From: JANXUF01 sp043747685
GTDB taxonomy: Bacteria > Actinomycetota > Acidimicrobiia > Acidimicrobiales > Ilumatobacteraceae
DNA length: 64,000 nt
NCBI GenBank assembly: GCA_043747685.1
Contig: JAYTOR010000023.1
Location: 31,371-95,370 of the forward strand
Direction of reading: 5' to 3'
Part shown: positions 34,406 through 42,801 of the stretch, piece after piece
Layout of the letters: each line of letters starts with the position of its first letter
Numbering within the stretch: the stretch's first letter is position 1
Translations under genes and position numbers: made by a program
Notes under the pieces: generated by a model
The model's input: only the letters and a program-made list of their open reading frames with translations
Database searches by the model: none
Told to the model about the DNA's origin: nothing

Positions 34406-36031
34406 TCAGGCGAGGCGTCTCGTCCGATACCAGTCGATCAGGGCGTTTGTCGAGCTGTCGTGATGGCCGGCCGGTGCGTCATCGCTCGTCAGCTCCGGTG
34501 TGATCTTGTTGGCCAGCGCCTTGCCGAGTTCGACACCCCACTGGTCGAAACTGTTGATGCCCCAGATCGTCCCCTGGACGAAAACGATGTGCTCGTAGAG
34601 AGCGATGAGCTGACCGAGGATCGACGGCGTCAACGAGTCGGCGAGGATGACCGTCGTTGGACGGTTACCTTCGAACAAGCGGTGCTCGAGTTGGTGAGCG
34701 GGTATCCCTTCGGCGGCGGCCTGTTCGCGCGTCTTGCCGAAGGCCATCGCCTCGGCTTGGGCGAAGAGGTTGGCGACGAGCAGATCGTTGTGGAACTGGA
34801 ACGGATGATGGGCACGGGCGAAGCCGATCAGATCTGCGGGGATCAGGCGCGTCCCCTGATGGAGCAACTGATAGAACGCGTGCTGGCCGTTCGTGCCAGG
34901 CTCGCCCCAGACGACAGCGCCGGTGGTCGTCGAAACCGGTGAGCCGTCGAGGTGCACGTGCTTGCCGTTGGACTCCATGTCGAGCTGTTGCAGGTAGGCG
35001 GCGAAGCGCTTGAGCTCCTGGGCGTACGGCAGTACGGCATGGCTCTGGGCCCCGAAGAAATTCGAGTACCAGATGCCGAGCAGACCGAGGACGACCGGCG
35101 CGTTCTGTGCCAACGGTGCCGTGCGGAAGTGCTCGTCGATCGTGTGGAAGCCGTCGAGGAATTCACGGAAACCGTCGGGGCCGATGGCGACGAGCAGCGA
35201 CAGACCGATCGCCGAATCGACGGAATAGCGACCGCCGACCCAATCCCAGAAACCGAACATGTTGTCAGTGTCGATGCCGAACTCCGACACCTTCTCGGCG
35301 TTCGTCGACACGGCGACGAAGTGCTTGGCGACTGCTGATTCGTCGCCGCCGAGCCCGTTGAGCAGCCAGTCGCGCGCCGTCTTGGCGTTCGTGAGTGTCT
35401 CGATCGTCGTGAACGTCTTCGAGGCGACGATGAACAGCGTTGTCGCCGGATCGAGATCTGCGGTGTTGGCGGCGATGTCGGCGCCGTCGACGTTCGAGAC
35501 GAAGCGGCACTCGATCTGCGAGTGCTTGAAATGGATCAGCGCGAGGTAGGCCATCGCCGGGCCGAGGTCGGATCCGCCGATACCGATGTTGACGATCGTG
35601 CTGATGCGTTGGCCGGTGTGGCCCTTCCACTCGCCGGAGCGGATGCGCTCGGCGAACGCGCCCATGCGGTCGAGGACGTCCCACACCTCGGGAATGACGT
35701 TGTGACCATCCGCCTCGACGACGGCACTGCGGGGTGCCCGCAGCGCCGTGTGCAGCACGGCGCGGTCCTCGGTGATGTTGATGTGTTCGCCGGTGAACAT
35801 CGCCTCGCGGTGACCCTCGACATCGGAGATTTCCGCCAACGCCAGCAGCAACGGAAGGGTTTCCGTCGTCACCCGATGCTTCGACCAGTCGATCGTCAGG
35901 TCGCCGGCCGTCAGCAGTTGACGAGTTGCCCTGCCTGGATCGTCAGCGAAGAGGTCGCGCAGATGGAGCGCGGAGACGGTGCCGTGGTGCGCCTGCAGCG
36001 CACTCCACTCTGGTGTCGCAGTGATGTCCAC
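34406..36031 (-). CDS. pgi: glucose-6-phosphate isomerase
   Basis: Interconverts glucose-6-phosphate and fructose-6-phosphate; 541 residues from the GTG at 36031. The signatures are intact: IGIGGSDLGPAMAYLAL, SKTFTTIETLTNAKTARDW, GGRYSVDSAIGLSLL, and the catalytic Glu/His region ESNGKHVHLDGSP; the Lys near the C-terminus is in NSFDQWGVELGK. The frame is open further upstream without homology. It follows pgl by 47 bases on the same strand. Confidence 0.95.
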   Translation of the reverse strand: MDITATPEWSALQAHHGTVSALHLRDLFADDPGRATRQLLTAGDLTIDWSKHRVTTETLPLLLALAEISDVEGHREAMFTGEHINITEDRAVLHTALRAPRSAVVEADGHNVIPEVWDVLDRMGAFAERIRSGEWKGHTGQRISTIVNIGIGGSDLGPAMAYLALIHFKHSQIECRFVSNVDGADIAANTADLDPATTLFIVASKTFTTIETLTNAKTARDWLLNGLGGDESAVAKHFVAVSTNAEKVSEFGIDTDNMFGFWDWVGGRYSVDSAIGLSLLVAIGPDGFREFLDGFHTIDEHFRTAPLAQNAPVVLGLLGIWYSNFFGAQSHAVLPYAQELKRFAAYLQQLDMESNGKHVHLDGSPVSTTTGAVVWGEPGTNGQHAFYQLLHQGTRLIPADLIGFARAHHPFQFHNDLLVANLFAQAEAMAFGKTREQAAAEGIPAHQLEHRLFEGNRPTTVILADSLTPSILGQLIALYEHIVFVQGTIWGINSFDQWGVELGKALANKITPELTSDDAPAGHHDSSTNALIDWYRTRRLA

Positions 36032-36078
36032 GGTCGGCAGGTTAGCTGTCCCGATCGAGCGCTTCGAGGGACGTGACG

Positions 36079-36747
36079 TTATTGGCTCGGCTCCATCTTC
36101 GCTGCGGCCAACTGATCGATGACGACCGTTGTATTGGTGCGACGCACACGCTCGATCGGCAGATCCGAATGATGCGCCATCCATCCTTCGACGGCGTCAG
36201 CCTTGTCGGATCCGGCGATCAACGCGAGTCGCCAACGCGCAGCATTGACGACCGACGGCAGGATCGTCATCCGTACGAAGTCCTTGTACACCTGCGACAC
36301 ACCGACCGTTCCGGGGGCGTCGATGACCGGGTCTCCCGGCGGCCAACTCGCCGTGTGACCGTCTGGCCCCATCCCGAGATGGACGATGTCAAACTGCACC
36401 GGAAGGCTGGCTGCATACGCCGTGACGGCGTCGTTCAGCCGCTTGCGTTCGACGGCCATGAGGTGCATGTTCCGCTTCGGTAGCGGAAGGCAGGCGAGCA
36501 GGTGAAGGTTCCTCGCCGGGTCGTCGGCCGGAGCGACCCGCTCGTCGACCTGCCACAGGTGGACTTCACTCCACGGGACGTCATGCATCGCCGCCAGCGC
36601 GTCGAACATCAACGCCGGAGTGCTGCCGCCGCTGACGGCGATCGAGGCGCTGCCTCGACGACGAACGGCGTCACGCAAGCGCCTGCGGATCAATGAGGCT
36701 GCCACATTCGCGGCCGCCGGAGCGTCTGTAACGACCCGGATATCCAT
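36079..36747 (-). CDS. pgl: 6-phosphogluconolactonase
   Basis: Hydrolyses 6-phosphogluconolactone in the pentose phosphate pathway; 222 residues. SIAVSGGSTPALMFDALA, the active-site region HLWQVDERVAPADDPARN and LGMGPDGHTASWPPG are characteristic of the SIS-fold lactonase. Its operon partner pgi gives a sugar-phosphate unit, though no zwf or opcA gene lies in the window. The promoter must lie in or beside the 61-bp repeat array. Confidence 0.95.
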   Translation of the reverse strand: MDIRVVTDAPAAANVAASLIRRRLRDAVRRRGSASIAVSGGSTPALMFDALAAMHDVPWSEVHLWQVDERVAPADDPARNLHLLACLPLPKRNMHLMAVERKRLNDAVTAYAASLPVQFDIVHLGMGPDGHTASWPPGDPVIDAPGTVGVSQVYKDFVRMTILPSVVNAARWRLALIAGSDKADAVEGWMAHHSDLPIERVRRTNTTVVIDQLAAAKMEPSQ

Positions 36748-36801
36748 CAGCCCGTTCTACTGCGTCAGCCGCCCCGATGGGTTACCCGGCGCTCAACCAC
36801 A

Positions 36802-37084
36802 CCGCGGTCACCCCAATTCCGTCATCGCGAAATCCACGTGACCGCGACCTCGATTTCCCACGTCGCGGTCACCCCAAGTCCGTCATCGCGGAATCCACGT
36901 GACCGCGACCTCGATTTCCCACGTCGCAGTCACCCCAAGTCCGTCATCGCGGAATCCACGTGACCGCGACCTCGACCTCCCACGTCGCGGTCACCCCAAG
37001 TCCGTCATCGCGGAATCCACGTGACTGCGACCTCGACCTCCCACGTCGCAGTCACCCCAATTCCGTCATCGCGGAATCCACGTG
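36802..37084. repeat. 61-bp tandem repeat array with internal hairpins
   Basis: Four full copies start at about 36841, 36902, 36963 and 37024; a partial copy precedes them (36802-36840). Each holds an inverted repeat with 11-base arms and a 13-base loop, at 36838-36872, 36899-36933, 36960-36994 and 37021-37055. The left arm is GTGACCGCGAC and the right arm GTCGCGGTCAC. In the fourth copy both arms change together (GTGACTGCGAC with GTCGCAGTCAC), so pairing is kept. In the second copy only the right arm changes. A CACGTG box lies at each junction. The array fills the gap between pgl and the DinB-like gene; there is no coding evidence. Confidence 0.9.
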
Positions 37085-37104
37085 ACCGCGGCCGGTTGCA
37101 CAAC

Positions 37105-37758
37105 TCAGCCGGGGACGAGCGGGTTGCGGCCGTTCCAGGCGACGAGTTGGTCGATCAGCGAGGCACCGCCGGCGACAGCCACCGCGTCGTTGAATGGGGC
37201 CTGCATGGCGTCACGGCCGACGGCCGGAAGTGCCATGCTCATCAGGCCGAGCGCCGCTGCGGCGACCGAATCATCGAACTCGATTGCCTGCCCGAGCGCC
37301 ATTGCGAGGTCCCACGTGTGCACCGTGACTTCACTGACGTACATCGTCAGCACCGCGATCCCCGGCATCGTCGCCCACGGCAATTCGAACATCGGTGCCA
37401 GCAGTTCGGGGTCGGACCATACGGATTTGGCGATCTCGAGCCTTTCGTTCAACGCATGCTTGAGATCGTCGAAGTCCAGCCCACTCGGCAATTCGCTGGC
37501 CGGACCGAACGCGTCCCCACCCGTGCCGATCACGCCGATTCGGCTGATGGCCATCCACATGTGGTCGAGGAGTTCGTAGACACTGAACGCATCGCACGGG
37601 GTCCGTGCGTCGAGTTGATCGGCATCAATATCGGCGATCACCGCCGATGCCAGGTCGGCGGCGATCGTGAACAGCGGTCGCGGATCCGGCATCTGCATGC
37701 CGTTTGGAGCTGTGGTCGCGTTTGTCGCGGTGGATGTGGTTTCTGTTGTGTTGGTCAT
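37105..37758 (-). CDS. DinB/mycothiol-dependent isomerase-type protein (TIGR03086-like)
   Basis: 217 residues from the ATG at 37758; ATGs at 37767 and 37770 are alternatives. After a Thr/Asn-rich start, residues about 30-215 form a helical DinB-like domain. It has the dyad DLASAVIADIDADQLDARTPCDAFSV, the His-containing LLDHMWMAISRIG and VSEVTVHTWDLAMALGQ. The metal-binding histidines of such proteins are visible as HMW and HTW. Enzymatic role unknown; proteins of this kind are often paired with WYL/YafY-type regulators, as here. Confidence 0.8.
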   Translation of the reverse strand: MTNTTETTSTATNATTAPNGMQMPDPRPLFTIAADLASAVIADIDADQLDARTPCDAFSVYELLDHMWMAISRIGVIGTGGDAFGPASELPSGLDFDDLKHALNERLEIAKSVWSDPELLAPMFELPWATMPGIAVLTMYVSEVTVHTWDLAMALGQAIEFDDSVAAAALGLMSMALPAVGRDAMQAPFNDAVAVAGGASLIDQLVAWNGRNPLVPG

Positions 37759-37764
37759 GGGCAC

Positions 37765-37816
37765 CATCATCCGGGACTGAACCGGACACCTGCTGACCGG
37801 TTTGCGTAGGATGATG
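37765..37816. promoter_or_regulatory. inverted repeats in the DinB-like / WYL divergent promoter
   Basis: Nested inverted repeats: CATCATCC (37765-37772) with GGATGATG (37809-37816), and inside them AACCGG (37780-37785) with CCGGTT (37797-37802). They occupy the whole gap between the two divergent starts and could be the autoregulatory site of the WYL regulator. Confidence 0.45.
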
Positions 37817-37821
37817 ACCAC

Positions 37822-38766
37822 ATGCGAGCAGATCGACTGGTGGCCGTCCTCCTGATGTTGCAGCGTCGCGGCCACGTGACGTCCGCACAGGTCGCCGAGG
37901 AATTGGAGATCTCCGAACGCACGGCACGACGCGATCTCGAAGCGCTCGGCATGGCCGGTCTACCGGTGTATTCCAAGCAGGGTCGCAACGGCGGCTGGGA
38001 GCTGCTCGGCGGCGCCAAAACCGATCTCAGCGGGCTGAATGCCGAGGAGGTCAGAGCACTGTTCATGGTCGCAGGCCCGGCATCGGCGACGCCTGAGATC
38101 GCCGCCGCTCTCCGCAAACTGATCAGGGCGCTTCCGGAATCGTTTCGCGACCGCGCAGAGCTTGCGCAGTCCTCTGTCATCATCGACCAGAAGGGATGGA
38201 GCGGCAATCAGTCCCCGAAGCGATCGCCGTCGCACCTCGACGCGGTCCAACGGGCGGTGATCGAATCGACGACACTGCGGCTCACCTACCTCGACCGCGA
38301 ACGAAATCCGAGCACCCGGCTCGTCCATCCACTCGGGCTCGCCAGCAAACAGGGCAACTGGTACGTGATCGCCGAAACCGATGCCGGGCGGCGTACATTT
38401 CGCGTCGACAGGATGATCGAGGCGGAGCCGACTGGCGAGCGCTTCGAGCGGCCGGCGGACTTCGACATCAACGCAGAATGGAAGGCGGTCACCGACGAGG
38501 TCGACAAACGCAGGCTCCCGGCATCGGTCGACCTCGCCGCCGACGCCGACGTCGTGCAACTGTTGCGCTACCTCTTCAGCGACAGACTGCGCGTCGGCCC
38601 AACGCGACCTGACGGCCGGGTGGACGTGCAGGTGAGCGGGCCGGATGTGATGGTCATCGCCGGACAGTTGGCCTGCGTCGGTGCACGAGTCGAGGTCCTC
38701 GTTCCGTCGGAGGTCCGCCAACGGCTCGGCGAACTCGGCCGAGAACTCGCCGACCTCTACCGCTGA
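37822..38766 (+). CDS. WYL-domain transcriptional regulator (YafY/DeoR type)
   Basis: 314 residues. The N-terminal HTH (RADRLVAVLLMLQRRGHVTSAQVAEELEISERTARRDLEAL) is followed by a WYL domain (GNWYVIAETDAGRRTFRVDRM) and a WCX region ending RQRLGELGRELADLYR. Divergently placed to the DinB-like gene, it most likely controls that gene and itself through the inverted repeats between them. The ligand is unknown. Confidence 0.88.
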   Translation: MRADRLVAVLLMLQRRGHVTSAQVAEELEISERTARRDLEALGMAGLPVYSKQGRNGGWELLGGAKTDLSGLNAEEVRALFMVAGPASATPEIAAALRKLIRALPESFRDRAELAQSSVIIDQKGWSGNQSPKRSPSHLDAVQRAVIESTTLRLTYLDRERNPSTRLVHPLGLASKQGNWYVIAETDAGRRTFRVDRMIEAEPTGERFERPADFDINAEWKAVTDEVDKRRLPASVDLAADADVVQLLRYLFSDRLRVGPTRPDGRVDVQVSGPDVMVIAGQLACVGARVEVLVPSEVRQRLGELGRELADLYR

Positions 38767-38775
38767 TCTGGGTGG

Positions 38776-38953
38776 GTCGCTGCCGGCGGAAGTCGCATCA
38801 TCCGCTACTTCTCCCGAAAGCGTCGGCTGGCCGACGTTCGCTGCAACAATCTCGGTGGCATCGAAGAGATATGCCTGAACCGGTCCTACGTCTCAGCTGG
38901 CAGGTCGCTGCCGGCGGATGTCGCAGCATGAGCTACTTCTGCCGACAGCGATG
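38776..38953. repeat. imperfect direct repeat at the 3' end of livF
   Basis: About 50 bases starting GTCGCTGCCGGCGGA at 38776 recur at 38904, a spacing of 128. The downstream copy encodes the livF C-terminal tail (EVAHAATSAGSDLPAE on the minus strand). The other copy, just beyond the livF stop, would encode a very similar EVADDATSAGSDPP in the same orientation. This looks like an old partial duplication of the tail. Confidence 0.6.
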
Positions 38954-39734
38954 TCGATGAGTCGATCTCAGCAGCGGAGAAGGTCGTGCTGGGGGCGCTC
39001 TCCGCACCGAGTTCTTCGGCGGCGGCCTCGATCTCCTCGCCGCCGAGGTAGCTCGACTCGAGCAGGTGGCGGTTGTTGCGCAGGTTCTCTGCCGTGTCCT
39101 CGAGTACCATGTTGCCGTGGCTGAGGACGTAGGCCCGGTCTGCGATCGTCAGCGCCAGGTGCACGTGCTGTTCGACGAGCAGGATGCCGCAACCGGTCTC
39201 GTCGGCGATCTGGCGCAGGACCGGCAGCAGCCGCTCGACAATGATCGGCGCGAGCCCGAGACTCATCTCGTCGACCATCAGCAGCTTCGGCTTGACGGTG
39301 AGGGCGCGCCCCATCGCCAACATCTGCTGCTCGCCGCCCGACAGCAGACCGGCCTTGCGATCCATCAATTGCTCGAGGGCGGGGAAGTAGCGCAGCGCCT
39401 GGTTGAAATCGGCAGATCCCTTTGCTGCGCCGAGGCGCAGATTTTCGGCAACGGTGAGTTGGAAGAACAGCGAGCGGTCCTCCGGAACATGGGCGAGACC
39501 AGTACGCGAAATCATGTGCGCCTTGCGGCCCTTGATCGATGCGCCGAACAGCTTGATGTCGCCGTCGAGGATCGGGTTGAGTCCCGAGACGGTCAGCAGC
39601 GTGGTCGTCTTCCCCGCGCCGTTCGGGCCGAGCAGAGCGACGATCTCCCCGTCGCCGACCGTGATGTTGATGTCACGGATGACGGGGACGCCGTTGTAAC
39701 CCGACGACAAACCCTCGATGTCCAGCGCAGCCAT
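38886..39734 (-). CDS. livF: branched-chain amino acid type ABC transporter ATP-binding protein
   Basis: 282 residues. Walker A LLGPNGAGKTTTLL, ABC signature LLSGGEQQMLAMGRAL, Walker B LLMVDEMSLGLAP and the switch His in LLVEQHVHLAL are intact. The length exceeds usual LivF (about 235) by a Ser/Ala/Glu-rich tail of about 45 residues (AAEELGAESAPSTTFSA...), partly duplicated downstream. The TGATG overlap with livG couples translation. Last gene of the importer operon. Confidence 0.95.
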   Translation of the reverse strand: MAALDIEGLSSGYNGVPVIRDINITVGDGEIVALLGPNGAGKTTTLLTVSGLNPILDGDIKLFGASIKGRKAHMISRTGLAHVPEDRSLFFQLTVAENLRLGAAKGSADFNQALRYFPALEQLMDRKAGLLSGGEQQMLAMGRALTVKPKLLMVDEMSLGLAPIIVERLLPVLRQIADETGCGILLVEQHVHLALTIADRAYVLSHGNMVLEDTAENLRNNRHLLESSYLGGEEIEAAAEELGAESAPSTTFSAAEIDSSTSLSAEVAHAATSAGSDLPAET

Positions 39735-40495
39735 CAGTGTTCTCCTGCTTCTTCTGCGGCGGAACCGAGGTACGCCTCGATCACTTTCGGGTCCCTCTTG
39801 ATCTGCCCAGGGGTGCCCTCTGCGATCTTCACGCCGAACTCGATGACGTAGATGTAGTCGCAGACATTCAGCACCAATCCCATGTCGTGGTCGACGAGGA
39901 AGATCGTCGTGCCTGCGTCGATGATCTGGCGCAGGCGCCCACCGAGCTCGTGCGATTCAGCAGTATCCAACCCTGCTGCCGGCTCGTCCATGCAGACGAG
40001 CTTTGGCCGGGCGGCGAGGGCACGGGCGGCGGATACGAGCTTGCGTTGACCCTGACTGATCTCGTTCGGCATCCTGTTGCGCAGTTCTTCGATGCCGAGT
40101 ACGGCGAGCGCCCAGTCGACAGCCTCGTGGTCGCGCCGACGGTTCGGGTGCACGAGATCGAGGAAGAACCCTCCGATCGTCTGTGTCTCCGCTGCGACCT
40201 GCAGGTTTTCTTCGATCGTCAGATCGTCGAACAGTTCGAGCGACTGCCACGTACGGCCGAGACCGAGGCTCGATCGCTTGTGCGCCGGTGCCGAGCCGAT
40301 GTCTTTGCCGTTGAACACGATCGATCCGGTCGTCGGAACGAAGCCTGTCAAGCCGTCGATCGTTGTCGTCTTGCCTGCGCCGTTGGGGCCGATGAGGCCG
40401 ACGAGTTGGCCTTCCTCGACCGCAAAATCGAATTCGTCGACGGCCTTGAGGCCACCGAAGGTGACGGACATGCCATTGCTTTCGAGCAGTGCCAT
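39734..40495 (-). CDS. livG: branched-chain amino acid type ABC transporter ATP-binding protein
   Basis: 253 residues. Walker A LIGPNGAGKTTTIDGL, signature ISQGQRKLVSAARAL (a variant LSGGQ), Walker B LVCMDEPAAGLDTAES, switch His in IFLVDHDMGL. The LivG-type insertion (GFFLDLVHPNRRRDHE) in the helical part distinguishes it from LivF. Coupled to livF downstream, one base after the permease gene stop upstream. Confidence 0.95.
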   Translation of the reverse strand: MALLESNGMSVTFGGLKAVDEFDFAVEEGQLVGLIGPNGAGKTTTIDGLTGFVPTTGSIVFNGKDIGSAPAHKRSSLGLGRTWQSLELFDDLTIEENLQVAAETQTIGGFFLDLVHPNRRRDHEAVDWALAVLGIEELRNRMPNEISQGQRKLVSAARALAARPKLVCMDEPAAGLDTAESHELGGRLRQIIDAGTTIFLVDHDMGLVLNVCDYIYVIEFGVKIAEGTPGQIKRDPKVIEAYLGSAAEEAGEH

Positions 40496-40496
40496 C

Positions 40497-42701
40497 TCAG
40501 TGACCTACCTTCACAGGAGTCTTCGCTGCGACCTGCGGTTCGCCGGCTCTTCTGCCTGTGAGGAGTAGCCCGGCGTCCCGGAAGGCGCCGGAGATACCTT
40601 CCGGATTGCGGATAGCGGTGATGATCAGTCCCAAGCCGCCGAGAATCAAGGTGAACTCTGAGCTGATCCCGACGATGTCCTGCAGGAATGTGAAGATCAG
40701 ACCGCCACCGACGAGGAAGCCCCCGGCGATCGCCCCTGACACACTGGAGATACCGCCGAGATACGCAAAAGCGAGGAACGTCAGCGAGGTGATATAGGTG
40801 AATTTGTCGTTGGACACGCCACCGGCTCGATAGGCGATGGCAGCGCCGCCGACGCCGGCAATGAACGCCGATACGGCAAAGGCAAGGATCTTCGTCCCCT
40901 GCACGTTGACGCCTGCGGCCGCTGCAGCCCGTTCGTTGGAACGAGTTGCCAGCATGCGACGGCCTGTCGCCGAACGGCGCATGTTCGACACCACGTAGGC
41001 GAGGATGACCACGAGCAGGAGCAGGAAGATGCCCGTCATCGGGTTGGGGATCTTGCCGTCACCGGCATGGATACCGAGAATCTTGAGGTTGACCGAACGA
41101 GCCTCGACCAGCGCATTGGGCGTCTTCACAGGAGCCTGATTGAGACCACCGTTTACCGAATCGTTGGCGAAGATCGCTGCATCGACCGCAACAGCGAAAC
41201 CGAGGGTGACGATCGCCAAGTTGACGCCACGGACCCGCAGAGCCGGAAGGGCGACGGCGACACCGACGACTGTGGCGACGAGCGCGCCGATGAGGATCGG
41301 AATCGGGAACGGCACGTTGTGTTCGCTTGTCAGGTGCGAGACCAGGAATGCGGAGATCCCGGCGAAGGCCATCTGTGCCAACGAAATCTGCCCGACGAAG
41401 CCGGTGAGGACGACAATCGACATGCAGATGATGATGCCGATCAGCGTGCTGGAAAGAGCGAATCGGAAGGACGGCGTGAACAGGAACAGCCCGCAGATCG
41501 CTGCCGCAATCGCCAGACCGGGTCCGCCGAATCGCAGCGCCCACTTGGGTGGAGTCGGAGAGAACGGCAATCGACCGGAACTGATCGCACCTCGGGTCGG
41601 CAGACTCTTGCCTCGCAGGAACAGCACGAGCACGATGACGACGAAGGGGATCAGCTTGTCGCCCCCAGGGAAGGCGTTCTTCTGAGAATGCGGGTACCAA
41701 CTGGCGGTCCTGGCGACGTAGGCGACAACACCCGGCTGCATGCCGAGCAGGAATGCGGCGAACGTCGTCCACCCGAACGACGTGAAGCTGCCGACGAGCG
41801 CAGCGGCAAGCGCAGGGACGATCAGCGACGGCAGGGTGCCCGGGTTGACGCTTTTGGTGACCGTGCAGGCGAAAACGCCCAGTAGGCCGGTGATCAAGGT
41901 GGAAATGACCCAGTTGGCGCCGGCGAGCAACTCCGGTGAGAAGCCGAGCAGCACGGCGCCTTTCTCGTTCTCGGACGAGGCGCGAGTCGCCAATCCGAAC
42001 CGGGTCTTGCTGTAGATCAGCCACAGTGTGAGCGCAAAGACGATGACGAGGATCGTGATCCAGAATTCGTCATGGTTCATCGTGATGTTCAGCGGCAGCT
42101 TGTACGGCTTCTTCGAGGTCAGGAACGGCACCGGCTTCACGGTGACCGGCTGGATCCCGAAACGGCGCAGGGCGACCGCTTGGAGGTAGATGAACAGACC
42201 GATCGAGGCGACCACTTTGGCGAGCGGCGGAGCATTACGGAGTGGCCGGAAGATGAGGAAGTGGAGAATGAGCCCGAAGAGCACGGCGAACGCCAGGGCG
42301 ATCAGCAGTGCGGGCCAGAACTGCATGTTCGGCCCGAAGGAGATCGTCGTCGGCCAGTGCGGGAGCCTGAACGTCGACTTCTTGTCGAGCTTGTGGACGA
42401 TGCCTTCGATCGGCGCCAGCGGATTCGGCAGCGGAGGAAGGAAGAGATCACCCTTGTTACGCAGGATCGCGTAGACGTAGGCGACATACATGGCGATGGC
42501 GCTGTTAGCGAAGTTGACCACGCCAGAACCCCGATAGGTCAGGACCACGCCGAGGGCGATTGCGGCTATCAACGCGCCGGTGGTGAAGTTCGATCCGCTG
42601 AGGAAGTTCTTGCGGGTGTTGGCGTTGACCACCAGCACAACGAGGAGCACCGCCGCACCGATTGCGACGAGCCAGCGCAGATACTTGGCAATTGAATTCA
42701 T
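40497..42701 (-). CDS. fused LivH-LivM permease of a branched-chain amino acid ABC importer
   Basis: 734 residues from the ATG at 42701 (MNSIAKYLRWLV). The N-terminal half (residues about 35-320) is a LivH-type permease (TTGALIAAIALGVVLTYRGSGVVNFANSA), followed by a linker near residue 370-420 (LRGKSLPTRGAISSGRLPFS). The C-terminal half is LivM-type (VLTGFVGQISLAQMAFAGISAF, TLGFAVAVDAAIF), ending in GLGLIITAIRNPEG. The NBD-coupling loop of the second half, ATRSNERAAAAAGVN, is clear. The two permeases are usually separate genes; here they form one continuous frame, which fixes 1:1 stoichiometry. Confidence 0.95.
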   Translation of the reverse strand: MNSIAKYLRWLVAIGAAVLLVVLVVNANTRKNFLSGSNFTTGALIAAIALGVVLTYRGSGVVNFANSAIAMYVAYVYAILRNKGDLFLPPLPNPLAPIEGIVHKLDKKSTFRLPHWPTTISFGPNMQFWPALLIALAFAVLFGLILHFLIFRPLRNAPPLAKVVASIGLFIYLQAVALRRFGIQPVTVKPVPFLTSKKPYKLPLNITMNHDEFWITILVIVFALTLWLIYSKTRFGLATRASSENEKGAVLLGFSPELLAGANWVISTLITGLLGVFACTVTKSVNPGTLPSLIVPALAAALVGSFTSFGWTTFAAFLLGMQPGVVAYVARTASWYPHSQKNAFPGGDKLIPFVVIVLVLFLRGKSLPTRGAISSGRLPFSPTPPKWALRFGGPGLAIAAAICGLFLFTPSFRFALSSTLIGIIICMSIVVLTGFVGQISLAQMAFAGISAFLVSHLTSEHNVPFPIPILIGALVATVVGVAVALPALRVRGVNLAIVTLGFAVAVDAAIFANDSVNGGLNQAPVKTPNALVEARSVNLKILGIHAGDGKIPNPMTGIFLLLLVVILAYVVSNMRRSATGRRMLATRSNERAAAAAGVNVQGTKILAFAVSAFIAGVGGAAIAYRAGGVSNDKFTYITSLTFLAFAYLGGISSVSGAIAGGFLVGGGLIFTFLQDIVGISSEFTLILGGLGLIITAIRNPEGISGAFRDAGLLLTGRRAGEPQVAAKTPVKVGH

Positions 42702-42801
42702 GCTGATGGTCCAGTCCCCTGCTGCATTGATCTCACGACGAACATGGCCGTGCGGCTGCCGGCATGCCGGCAACCGCACGGGATCATCACTACCGAATTA
42801 C

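Noticed and set aside
36802..37084. Repeat array as CRISPR
   Set aside because: Units are contiguous and nearly identical over their whole 61 bp; there are no unique spacers and no cas genes in the window.
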